From Pseudomonas parakoreensis (GTDB taxonomy: Bacteria; Pseudomonadota; Gammaproteobacteria; Pseudomonadales; Pseudomonadaceae): a stretch of DNA of 64,000 nt. The notes below the pieces were generated by a model. It was not told the DNA's origin and ran no database searches. It was given only the letters and a program-made list of their open reading frames with translations. The number at the start of each line of letters is the position of its first letter. Position 1 is the stretch's first letter. The position numbers and the translations under genes were made by a program. The stretch is taken from assembly GCF_021602155.1 (NCBI RefSeq), contig NZ_BQHY01000002.1, forward strand, positions 62,001 to 126,000, read 5' to 3'. This document shows positions 11,167 to 19,612 of this stretch, in pieces.

Positions 11167-11284
11167 CCTGTAGGCGCTTTAAGCAGAGCAAAAGATCGCA
11201 GCCTGCGGCAGCTCCTACATTGAGCAAGGACTGGCTGAACTGTAATCCCTGTAGGAGCTGCCGAAGGCTGCGATCTTTTGATCT
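11167..11284. repeat. REP elements in back-to-back orientation
   Basis: A degenerate left piece (CTGTAGGCGCTTTAAGCAGAG) runs into an arm GATCGCAGCCTGCGGCAGCT ending near 11219. A second arm, CTGTAGGAGCTGCCGAAGG, begins near 11248 and points the other way. Both belong to the GTAGGAGCTGCC family. The cluster sits in the gap between aprF and the first autotransporter. Confidence 0.75.
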
Positions 11285-11328
11285 GGCTGTCAGTGCCTGC
11301 AAAACAATAAGAAAAGTGAGTGGTGAAC

Positions 11329-14280
11329 ATGGACGTACGCATCAAGCCGGCAGCGGTCGGCACCCTGTTGCTCGCAGTTTCCATCGCGCAAGCCCACGCG
11401 CAGTACCTTGAATCCGGCAAGCCCGGCGATCCGGCCAGTTGGCGCAGTGCCGAATTCCAGCGCGACTGGGGCCTGGCGCGGATGCAGGCCGATCAGGCTT
11501 ACGCCGCCGGTATCACCGGCAAAGGCGTGAAGATCGGCGCCCTCGACTCCGGCTTCGATGCCGCCCACCCTGAGTTCGCCAGCGACCGCTATCACCCGGT
11601 AATGGCCTCTGGCAGTTACGTCGACGGCTCGCTGTTCAACGTCAATGGCACCCTCAACCCCAACAACGACTCCCATGGCACTCACGTGGTCGGCACCATG
11701 GGCGCCAGCCGTGACGGCACCGGCATGCACGGCGTGGCGTACAACGCGCAGATCTACGTCGGCAACACCAACAACAACGACAGTTTCCTGTTCGGCCCCA
11801 AACCCGATCCGCGCTATTTCAAAGCGGCCTACGACGCGTTGGCCGCCGCCGGCGTACGCGCGATCAACAACAGTTGGGGCAGTCAGCCGCCGGATGTCAG
11901 TTACCGCACCCTGGCCGATCTGCACGCCGCGTACGCCCAGCACTGGAATCAGGGCACTTGGCTCGACGCGGCGGCGGACGTCTCGCGCCGTGGCGTGATC
12001 AACGTGTTCAGTGCCGGCAACAGCGGCTACCCGAACGCCAGCGTGCGTTCGGCGTTGCCGTACTTTCAGCCGGATCTGGAAGGCCATTGGCTGGCGGTGT
12101 CCGGGCTGGACCAAAGCAATCAGCAGAAGTACAACCAGTGCGGCATCGCCAAATACTGGTGCATCACCACGCCGGGGGCGAAGATCGACAGCACCATCCC
12201 GGGCGGCGGTTATGCGATCAAGTCCGGCACTTCGATGGCCGCGCCGCACGCCACCGGCGCACTGGCGCTGGTGATGGAACGCTATCCGTACATGAACAAC
12301 CAGCAGGCGCTGGAAGTGCTGCTGACCACCGCCACGCAACTCGACGGCGCGGTCACCGATGCGCCGACCGAACGGGTCGGCTGGGGCGTGGCCAACCTCG
12401 GTCGGGCGATGCGCGGACCGGGGCAACTGCTCGGCGCGTTTGATGCCAATCTGGCCGCCGGGCAAAGCGATGTGTGGAGCAACGACATCTCCGACAAGGC
12501 CCTGATTCAGCGGCAAAGCGAAGACCTCGCCGAACATCGCGCCTGGCAGCAAATCCTGCAGGACAAAGGCTGGCAAAACGGTTTCCCGGCCGGCGCGAGT
12601 CAGCAGGATCAGACTGACTACGCGGTCGGTATGGCGCGTGATGCCGCAGCGGCGACGCGGATCTATCAGGGCAGCCTGATCAAGTCCGGGGCAGGGCGCT
12701 TGCTGCTGACCGGTGACAACACCTTCCGTGGCCCGACCACGGTCAATGGCGGATTGCTCAGCGTCAACGGCTCGCTGGCCTCGGCGGTGACCGTCAACGA
12801 CAGCGGCACCCTTGGCGGTTCGGGGCGCATCGGTGCGCTGATCGCCAACAGCGGCGGCCGCGTGGCGCCGGGTAACTCCATCGGCACGTTGAACGTGACC
12901 GGTGACGTGACCTTCGCCCCCGGTTCGACCTACGTGGTGGAGCTGTCGCCGACCAGCAGCGACCGCATCGTTGCCGGCGGCAGTGCGCGCATCGGCGGCG
13001 CCACCGTCAGCCTGTCGCTGGAAAACAGCCCGACCCTGCTCAGCACCACTGAAACCCGCAGCCTGCTTGGGCATTCGTACGACATTCTGCAAGCGGCCGG
13101 TGGCATTCAGGGCCAGTTCGGCGCGGTGCTGCCGGATTACCTGTTCATCGGCGGCAACCTCGACTACGCGGCCAACGCCATTCAGCTCGACATCCAGCGC
13201 AATGCGACCTCGTTCGCCAGCGTCGGGCAGACCCCGAATCAGCGTGCGGTGGCGACTGCAGTCGAAGGTTTGGGCGCCGGCAACTCGGTGTACGAAAGCT
13301 TGCTGCTGTCAGCGTCTGCCGCTTCGGCGCAACAGGCGTTCCAGCAACTCAGCGGGGAAATCTACCCGGCACTGGGCTCGATGCTGATCAATGACAGCCG
13401 CCAGTTGCGCGACGCGGTCGGTGAACGTCTGCACGATGCCAACGCCACGCCAGGCAATGGCTGGATCAAGGCCCTTGGCGCCTGGGGTTCGACCGACGCC
13501 GGTAACGACACCTCGCGCTACAGCACCTCGATTGGCGGTTTGCTCGCCGGTGTCGACGGCGCGCTGGATGAGCAGACGCGCATCGGTCTGGTCACCGGTT
13601 ACAGCGACAGCTCGCTGAACATGGGCTCGGACACGCACTCGTCGGCCAAGGTCGACAGCTATCACCTCGGCGCTTACGCCGGTCATGACATCGGCGCCTG
13701 GCGCCTGAGCACCGGCGCGGCCTACAGCTGGCATCGCGCCGATGTGAAGCGCGATCTGCAATACGGCGACGTCAGCGCCAAACAGAAAGCCAAGGTCGAT
13801 GCGGCCACCACGCAGGTCTTCGGTGAAGCGGCTTATCGCCTGAACTTGCAACCGGTCGCGCTTGAGCCGTTCGCCAACCTCGCTTACGTGCATCTGGATA
13901 CCCAAGGCTTTACCGAAAAGGGCGACGCCGCGGCACTGAAAAGCTCGGGCGATCAGCGCGACGCAGTGCTCAGCACCCTCGGTGTGCGTGCGGTCAAGCG
14001 CTTCAATCTGTCGACTCAACAGGCGCTGGACGTCAGTGGTCGTCTCGGCTGGCAACACAGCTTGAGTGACATCGACGCCGAACAGCATCTGCGTTTCGCC
14101 AGCGGCAGCACGCCGTATTCGGTTGAAAGTTCGGCGCTGGTGCGTGATGCGGCGCTGGTGGGCGTGCAAGCCAGTCTGGCGTTGAGCAAGGACGTACGGG
14201 TCAACCTCGATTACAACGGACAACTGGCCAACCGCGAGAAGAGCCATGGCGTGGGGTTGAGCCTGAACTGGCAGTTCTGA
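11329..14280 (+). CDS. Autotransporter subtilisin-like serine protease (first copy)
   Basis: A protein of about 983 residues. It has a signal peptide (to about AQAHA), an S8 subtilase domain, passenger-associated repeats and a C-terminal autotransporter beta-barrel ending in the aromatic NWQF. The catalytic triad can be read: Asp about 73 in GALDSGFD, His about 116 in SHGTHV and Ser about 302 in SGTSMAAPH. The barrel region (about 700-983) contains GLLAGVDGAL and GYSDSSLNMGSDTHSS, shared almost word for word with the second copy downstream. Such proteases (the PspA/PrtA type) are surface-exposed or released. The ATG at 11329 is preferred over two GTG codons just before it because it starts the signal peptide. 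Gene names differ between strains, so none is assigned. Confidence 0.92.
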   Translation: MDVRIKPAAVGTLLLAVSIAQAHAQYLESGKPGDPASWRSAEFQRDWGLARMQADQAYAAGITGKGVKIGALDSGFDAAHPEFASDRYHPVMASGSYVDGSLFNVNGTLNPNNDSHGTHVVGTMGASRDGTGMHGVAYNAQIYVGNTNNNDSFLFGPKPDPRYFKAAYDALAAAGVRAINNSWGSQPPDVSYRTLADLHAAYAQHWNQGTWLDAAADVSRRGVINVFSAGNSGYPNASVRSALPYFQPDLEGHWLAVSGLDQSNQQKYNQCGIAKYWCITTPGAKIDSTIPGGGYAIKSGTSMAAPHATGALALVMERYPYMNNQQALEVLLTTATQLDGAVTDAPTERVGWGVANLGRAMRGPGQLLGAFDANLAAGQSDVWSNDISDKALIQRQSEDLAEHRAWQQILQDKGWQNGFPAGASQQDQTDYAVGMARDAAAATRIYQGSLIKSGAGRLLLTGDNTFRGPTTVNGGLLSVNGSLASAVTVNDSGTLGGSGRIGALIANSGGRVAPGNSIGTLNVTGDVTFAPGSTYVVELSPTSSDRIVAGGSARIGGATVSLSLENSPTLLSTTETRSLLGHSYDILQAAGGIQGQFGAVLPDYLFIGGNLDYAANAIQLDIQRNATSFASVGQTPNQRAVATAVEGLGAGNSVYESLLLSASAASAQQAFQQLSGEIYPALGSMLINDSRQLRDAVGERLHDANATPGNGWIKALGAWGSTDAGNDTSRYSTSIGGLLAGVDGALDEQTRIGLVTGYSDSSLNMGSDTHSSAKVDSYHLGAYAGHDIGAWRLSTGAAYSWHRADVKRDLQYGDVSAKQKAKVDAATTQVFGEAAYRLNLQPVALEPFANLAYVHLDTQGFTEKGDAAALKSSGDQRDAVLSTLGVRAVKRFNLSTQQALDVSGRLGWQHSLSDIDAEQHLRFASGSTPYSVESSALVRDAALVGVQASLALSKDVRVNLDYNGQLANREKSHGVGLSLNWQF

Positions 14281-14298
14281 CGGAGGGCGTACGCCTAT

Positions 14299-14391
14299 CC
14301 CTGTAGGAGCTGCCGAAGGCTGCGATCTTTTGACTTTGATTTCTTAACAACAAGATCAAAAGATCGCAGCCTGCGGCAGCTCCTACAGGGG
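14299..14391. repeat. REP palindrome pair (GTAGGAGCTGCC family)
   Basis: CTGTAGGAGCTGCCGAAGG near 14301 is matched by the inverse arm GCCTGCGGCAGCTCCTACAG ending near 14388. About 25 bases of AT-rich sequence form the loop. The element stands just after the first autotransporter gene. Confidence 0.88.
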
Positions 14392-14407
14392 GATGTGAGC
14401 ACACACC

Positions 14408-14511
14408 TGTGGTGAGGGGATTCATCCCCGATGGGACGCGAAGCGGCCCCGATAGTCGTCCGGGTGTGCGACTGCTGCGCAGTCGATCGGGGATAAATCC
14501 CCTCGCCACAA
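14408..14511. repeat. Second, unrelated intergenic palindrome (GGCGAGGGGATT type)
   Basis: TGTGGTGAGGGGATTCATCC at the left is answered by GGGATAAATCCCCTCGCCAC at the right. Between them are ACGCGAAGCGGCCCCGAT and an inner GACTGCTGCGCAGTC hairpin. It is a different repeat family from its neighbour and also resembles intergenic palindromes of fluorescent pseudomonads. With the preceding REP it fills the 303 bp gap, and no gene was seen there. Confidence 0.75.
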
Positions 14512-14583
14512 GCGTTATTTCCCGGGCCCGGGTGTGGGCCTGGTAGACGGATTTTTCGCAACAACACTAAGGAAGGTCGCTGG

Positions 14584-17500
14584 ATGAATAACAACAATAC
14601 CCCCGCGCAAACGGGCGGTCGCTTCGCCATGAAAACCCTCAATTGCGCCGTACTCTGTGCGTTGACCAGCTGGGGCACCGCGCACGCGGCGCCTTACGTG
14701 GAAACCGGCCGCAGCGGTGATCCCGCCAGTTGGCGCAGCGCCGAGTTCCAGGCAGATTGGGGCCTGGGCGCCATCGGGGCGGATTCCGCTTACGCTGCCG
14801 GCTACACCGGTAAAGGCGTGAAACTGGGAATCTTTGACCAGCCGGTGTACGCCGCGCACCCGGAGTTCTCCGGCCCCAACAAAGTCGTGACCCTGGTCAC
14901 CAGCGGGATCCGCGAATACACCGACCCTTACATCCCGGTCAAAGCCGGGGACGCGTTCCGCTATGACGGCTCGCCCTCGGTCGGTTCCGACGGCAAGCTC
15001 GGCGCCCACGGTACTCACGTCGGTGGTATTGCCGCCGGCAGCCGTGACGGCGGGCCGATGCACGGCGTGGCGTTCGGTGCGCAGATCATCAGCGCCGACA
15101 ACGGCGACCCGGGCCCGGAAGACGGCATTGTGCGTGGCAACGACGGCGCGGTGTACAAGGCCGGATGGGATGCGCTGATCGCCAGCGGCGCGCGGATCAT
15201 CAACAACAGTTGGGGCATCGGCATCACTGACCGTTTCGACCTTGGCGGTCGCGACCCGGCGTATCCGCACTTCACCGTCAACGACGCGCAAGTGCAGTTC
15301 AACGAAATCCGCACATTGCTCGGCACCAAGCCGGGCGGCGCCTACGACGGCGCGATTGCCGCCGCCCGTAGCGGTATCGTGACGATTTTTGCCGCCGGCA
15401 ACGATTACAACCTGAACAACCCGGACGCCATCGCCGGCCTCGGTTACTTCGTGCCGGACATCGCGCCGAACTGGATCACCGTCGCCGCGTTGCAGAAGAA
15501 CCCGGATCTGGCCAGCGCCAACCCGTACATCATGAGTACGTTCTCTTCGCGTTGCGGTTACACCGCGAGCTTCTGCGTTTCGGCACCGGGCACGAAGATC
15601 TTCAGCTCGATCATCGAAGGCACCAATGCCGACAACCTGACCACCGGCTACAAAAACTACAACGGTACCTCGATGGCGGCGCCGCACGTGGCCGGCTCGA
15701 TGGCGGTGTTGATGGAGCGCTTCCCGTACATGACGGGTGACCAGGTCGCCACGGTGCTGCGTACCACCGCCACCGACCTTGGCGCACCGGGCATCGACGC
15801 CTTGTACGGCTGGGGCATGATCAACCTGCGCAAGGGCATCGACGGCCCGGCGATGTTCGTCACCGAGCAGGACATTCCGGAAGAATTCCGCATCCAGGGT
15901 GCCTACGGTTCCGGGCAGTTTGTTGCGGACCTGCCGGGCATTGGCGCGATCATCGACAAGGGCAAACCGACCGAGCGCGTCTGCACCGACATCACCTGCG
16001 GGCTCGACACCTGGCGCAACGACATTTCCGGTCACGGCGGCCTGACCAAGCAGGGCATCGGCACGCTGGTGTTGACCGGCAACAACAGCTACAGCGGCCC
16101 GACCCTGGTCAATCAGGGGCGTCTGGCGATCAATGGCTCGCTGGCTTCGGCGGTCACGGTCAACGACAGCGGCATCCTCGGCGGTAACGGCCGCATCGGC
16201 GCCCTGACTGCGAAAAGTGGCGGTACCGTGGCGCCGGGCAACTCGATCGGCACGCTGAATGTCGCCGGTGACGTGACCTTCGAGCGCGGTTCGACCTACG
16301 CGGTGGAAGTGTCGCCAACCAGCAGCGACAAGATCGTCGCCGGTGGCAAAGCGCTGATCGATGGCGCCACGGTCAGTCTGTCGCTGGAAAACAGCCCGAC
16401 CTTGCTGACCACGACTGAAGTGAAGAGTCTGCTCGGCACTCAGTTCAACATCTTGCAAGCGGCCGGTGGCATTCAAGGCCAGTTCGGGCAAGTGCTGCCG
16501 AACTACGCGTTCCTCGGCGGTACCCTGGCGTATTCGGCGAACGGCGTGCAACTCGACGTCGGGCGCAACGGCGCGTCGTTCGCCAGTGTCGGCCTGACGC
16601 CGAACCAGCGTGCGGTCGGTGCGGCTGCCGAGGGGCTGGGCGCGGGCAATGCGTTGTTCGAAACCTTGCTGCTGTCGCCAAATTCGGCGTCGGCGCAACA
16701 GGCGTTCCAACAACTCTCCGGCGAGATTCATCCGGCCATTGGCACGATGCTGATCAACGACAGTCGCTACCTGCGTGAAGCGGTGGGCGAGCGTCTGCGT
16801 GAGCGTGATCTGTTCAATGCCAACGCACCGACTGATGACCGCAGCAACGCCTGGGTCAAGGTGCTCGGTTCGTGGGGCAAGAGCGATGGCGGACATGACA
16901 ATGCCGACGCCAACAGCTCCATCGGCGGGCTGCTGGCCGGTGTCGACGGCTTGATTGCTGAAGATACTCGTCTGGGTTTCGTTACCGGTTATAGCGACAG
17001 TTCGTTGAACATGGGCAGCGGCACGCATTCGTCGGCCTCGGTCGACAGCTATCACTTGGGTGCGTACCTGGGGCATCAGATCGATGCGCTGCGTCTGACC
17101 GCCGGTGCGGCGTATAGCTGGCACCGCGTGGACGTGAAGCGTGATCTGCAGTTCGCCGGCGTCAATGGCAAAGAGAAAACCAAGCACGATGCCGCGACCA
17201 CTCAAGTGTTCACCGAAGCGGCCTACGATCTGCGTCTGCAACCGATGAATGTGGAGCCATTCGCCAATCTGTCGTACGTGCACTTGAACACCGAGAGCTT
17301 CACCGAAAAGGGTGATGCCGCGGCGCTCAAGGGCGGTGAAGACAACCGCGATGTGGTGCTGTCGACCCTTGGCGTACGCGCCAAGCGCAGCTTCGCCCTG
17401 TCGGACAAGCATCAGCTGGAACTGGGCGCGACCCTCGGCTGGCAACACAACCTGAGCAGTGTCGATGCTGACAGCCACCTGGCCTTCGCCAATGGCAACA

Positions 17501-17670
17501 GCGCGTTCACTGTACAGAGTGTGTCGATGGATCGTGATGCGGCCGTGGTCGGCGTCCGTGCCGGGCTGGCGCTCAATCGCGATGTCCGGGTCAACCTGGA
17601 CTACAACGGACTGATCGGTAACAACGAGAAAGACCACGGTGTGGGTCTGACCCTCGACTGGCAGTTCTAA
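14584..17670 (+). CDS. Autotransporter subtilisin-like serine protease (second copy)
   Basis: A 1028-residue paralogue of the preceding gene with the same build: signal peptide to about HAA, S8 protease domain, passenger-associated repeat, C-terminal beta-barrel ending DWQF. The His (about 142, AHGTHVGG) and Ser (about 363, NGTSMAAPHVAG) of the triad are clear. The Asp site reads GIFDQPVYAAHPEF, so the usual D-S/T-G is D-Q-P (Asp about 85). The segment GSLASAVTVNDSGILGGNGR and much of the barrel match the first copy closely, which points to tandem duplication. The start could be the ATG at 14584 or the one at 14629, which gives a more usual signal peptide. It is followed by a stem-loop and then the first lipase gene. 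Confidence 0.92.
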   Translation: MNNNNTPAQTGGRFAMKTLNCAVLCALTSWGTAHAAPYVETGRSGDPASWRSAEFQADWGLGAIGADSAYAAGYTGKGVKLGIFDQPVYAAHPEFSGPNKVVTLVTSGIREYTDPYIPVKAGDAFRYDGSPSVGSDGKLGAHGTHVGGIAAGSRDGGPMHGVAFGAQIISADNGDPGPEDGIVRGNDGAVYKAGWDALIASGARIINNSWGIGITDRFDLGGRDPAYPHFTVNDAQVQFNEIRTLLGTKPGGAYDGAIAAARSGIVTIFAAGNDYNLNNPDAIAGLGYFVPDIAPNWITVAALQKNPDLASANPYIMSTFSSRCGYTASFCVSAPGTKIFSSIIEGTNADNLTTGYKNYNGTSMAAPHVAGSMAVLMERFPYMTGDQVATVLRTTATDLGAPGIDALYGWGMINLRKGIDGPAMFVTEQDIPEEFRIQGAYGSGQFVADLPGIGAIIDKGKPTERVCTDITCGLDTWRNDISGHGGLTKQGIGTLVLTGNNSYSGPTLVNQGRLAINGSLASAVTVNDSGILGGNGRIGALTAKSGGTVAPGNSIGTLNVAGDVTFERGSTYAVEVSPTSSDKIVAGGKALIDGATVSLSLENSPTLLTTTEVKSLLGTQFNILQAAGGIQGQFGQVLPNYAFLGGTLAYSANGVQLDVGRNGASFASVGLTPNQRAVGAAAEGLGAGNALFETLLLSPNSASAQQAFQQLSGEIHPAIGTMLINDSRYLREAVGERLRERDLFNANAPTDDRSNAWVKVLGSWGKSDGGHDNADANSSIGGLLAGVDGLIAEDTRLGFVTGYSDSSLNMGSGTHSSASVDSYHLGAYLGHQIDALRLTAGAAYSWHRVDVKRDLQFAGVNGKEKTKHDAATTQVFTEAAYDLRLQPMNVEPFANLSYVHLNTESFTEKGDAAALKGGEDNRDVVLSTLGVRAKRSFALSDKHQLELGATLGWQHNLSSVDADSHLAFANGNSAFTVQSVSMDRDAAVVGVRAGLALNRDVRVNLDYNGLIGNNEKDHGVGLTLDWQF

Positions 17671-17677
17671 AGGAGTG

Positions 17678-17702
17678 CCGGCAGCCCTCCAGGGGCTGCC
17701 GG
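17678..17702 (+). other. Perfect 9-bp stem-loop between autotransporter and lipase genes
   Basis: CCGGCAGCC (17678-17686) pairs with GGCTGCCGG (17694-17702) around a 7-base loop, 8 bases after the stop codon. There is no T-run, so it is more likely an RNA-stability or processing element than a strong terminator. The lipase start is only 24 bases further on. Confidence 0.55.
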
Positions 17703-17726
17703 TCATGAAGGAAGAGAGAGCACAAC

Positions 17727-19415
17727 ATGGGATTGTTCGATTACAAAAATGCCGATGGCAAAGCGTTGTACAGCGATGCCATCGCCCTGACGCTGTATGC
17801 CTACACGCCCACCGGCCAGCCTTTGCCGGCGACCGCCTGGAAACCGCTCAACGCCACGGCGCTGGGGTATCAGGGCAAGGTCGGCGCGCAGGGCACGTTC
17901 TTCGGCGAGAAGGACGGCTTCACCAGCGCCGAGGCCGAAGTGCTCGGCAAGTACGACGCCGGCGGCAAATTGATCGGCATCGGCGTGGCCTTTCGCGGCA
18001 CCGGCGGGCTGGGTTACAGCGACACTTTCGGCGACATGAAGAACAATCTGCTGGCCGCCATCGGCCCATCGGATTACGCGAGTAACTACGCGAAAAACGC
18101 CTTCGACAACCTGCTCAAGGCGGTTGCCGCGTTCGCGCTTGCCAACGGCATTGCCGCCAAGGACGTGCTGTTCAGCGGTCACAGCCTCGGTGGCCTCGGG
18201 GTCAACAGCGTGGCCGAGTTGAGCGCCAGCAACTGGGGCGGGTTCTTCAAGGACGCCAACTACATCGCGTTCGCTTCGCCGACCCAGAGCAGCACCGGCA
18301 ACAACGTGTTGAACATCGGTTACGAAAACGATCCGGTGTTCCGCGCACTGGACGGCACCACGTTCAGCAGCGGGTCGCTGGGCAAGCACGACGGGGCGCA
18401 TGAGTCGACCACCGACAACATCGTCAACTTCAACGACTACTACGCCTCCACCGCGCAGAACCTGGTGCCGTTCAGCATCGTCAATCCGCTGAGCTGGTCG
18501 GCCCACGGCTCGTTGGGGTATGCCGATGGCTTGAACCGGGTCATCGACTCGAAGTTCTACAACCTGACGCACAAGGACTCGACCCTCATCGTCTCCAACC
18601 TGGAGGAATCGTCCCGGGGCAAGACTTGGGTCGAGGACTTGGGGCGCAGCGGCGAGCCGCACACCGGCAGCACCTTCATCATCGGCACCCAGAGCGGCGA
18701 CTGGCTCAAGGGCGGAGCCGGTAACGACTTTCTCGAAGGCCTGGGCGGTGATGACCGGTTCCGCGATGACGGTGGCTTTAACATTCTGCTCGGTGGTCAG
18801 GGCCACAACACGTTCGAGCTGCAGAAACCGCTGCAGAACTTCAGCTTCGCCAACGACGGTGACGGCACGCTGTATGTGCGCGACGCCTACGGCGGCATCA
18901 GCATGACCCGCGACATCGGTGCGCTGGTGAGCAAGGAGTCGGGGTCGTGGTGGGGCAGCAAGGACATCACCTGGGGCGTTACGGCCAAGGGTTTGACCAA
19001 TGGCAGCGAACTGACCCAGTACACCCATTCCCTCAACGGCGATGCGTACGGCAATGCGCTGCACGCCAGCGCCGAGGGTGACTGGCTGTTCGGTCTGGGG
19101 GGAGATGACAAGCTGATCAGCGACAAGGGCCACGTGACCTTCGTCGGCGGCGCCGGCAATGACGTGATGACGGCGGTGGGCGGCAACAACACTTTCCTGT
19201 TCAGCGGCGCCTTCGGTTTCGACGCGATCAATGGCTACCAGGGCAGCGACAAACTGGTGTTCATGGGCGTCGAAGGCGCGGGGCAGGGCTACGACTACAA
19301 GCAGCATGTTGCCCAGTCCGGTGCTGATACCGTGCTGAAGATTGGCGAGTATGCCGTGACCCTGGTCGGGGTGGGAGTGGCTAACCTGTCGGACTCGGCG
19401 TTCGTCTTCGCCTAG
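17727..19415 (+). CDS. RTX lipase/polyurethanase, type I secreted (shorter paralogue)
   Basis: A 562-residue secreted lipase of family I.3. It begins directly with MGLFDYKNADGKALYSDA and has no signal peptide, as usual for type I substrates. The nucleophile elbow GHSLGG has its Ser at about 153. The second half has degenerate RTX-like repeats (GGAGNDFLEGLGGDDRF, VGGAGNDVMTAVGG), and a hydrophobic C-terminus SAFVFA serves as secretion signal. Length and order fit the PueB-type polyester/polyurethane hydrolases, but lipase and polyurethanase are names for closely related enzymes and the natural substrate is not shown. Export through AprDEF is expected from the context. It has fewer canonical RTX repeats than the downstream paralogue. 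Confidence 0.9.
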   Translation: MGLFDYKNADGKALYSDAIALTLYAYTPTGQPLPATAWKPLNATALGYQGKVGAQGTFFGEKDGFTSAEAEVLGKYDAGGKLIGIGVAFRGTGGLGYSDTFGDMKNNLLAAIGPSDYASNYAKNAFDNLLKAVAAFALANGIAAKDVLFSGHSLGGLGVNSVAELSASNWGGFFKDANYIAFASPTQSSTGNNVLNIGYENDPVFRALDGTTFSSGSLGKHDGAHESTTDNIVNFNDYYASTAQNLVPFSIVNPLSWSAHGSLGYADGLNRVIDSKFYNLTHKDSTLIVSNLEESSRGKTWVEDLGRSGEPHTGSTFIIGTQSGDWLKGGAGNDFLEGLGGDDRFRDDGGFNILLGGQGHNTFELQKPLQNFSFANDGDGTLYVRDAYGGISMTRDIGALVSKESGSWWGSKDITWGVTAKGLTNGSELTQYTHSLNGDAYGNALHASAEGDWLFGLGGDDKLISDKGHVTFVGGAGNDVMTAVGGNNTFLFSGAFGFDAINGYQGSDKLVFMGVEGAGQGYDYKQHVAQSGADTVLKIGEYAVTLVGVGVANLSDSAFVFA

Positions 19416-19421
19416 CTCTAA

Positions 19422-19511
19422 TGTGGGAGCGAGCTTGCTCGCGAAAGCGGTGTGCCAGCCAAGCAAATGGCAGCTGACACTCCCTCTTCGCGAGCAAGCT
19501 CGCTCCCACAG
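19422..19511. repeat. REP palindrome pair (GTGGGAGCGAGCTTGCTCGC family)
   Basis: GTGGGAGCGAGCTTGCTCGC begins near 19423 and its inverse GCGAGCAAGCTCGCTCCCAC ends near 19509. About 45 bases lie between them. It stands between the two lipase genes. Confidence 0.88.
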
Positions 19512-19612
19512 ATTTGATGTGTAAGTAGTGAAAATGCTCCGGGGCGTGCCCGCGAGGGGCGCCCTGGCTGTGAGCTATCTCTGACAATTCCAACAAAAGA
19601 GAGGCAATAGCA

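Noticed and set aside
17678-17702. Rho-independent terminator after the second autotransporter
   Set aside because: The stem is good but no T-run follows, and the next gene begins 24 bases on.
14515-17706. A 1063-codon open frame on the minus strand
   Set aside because: It is the antisense shadow of the second autotransporter gene; the translation is low-complexity and Arg/His/Val rich, with no domain.
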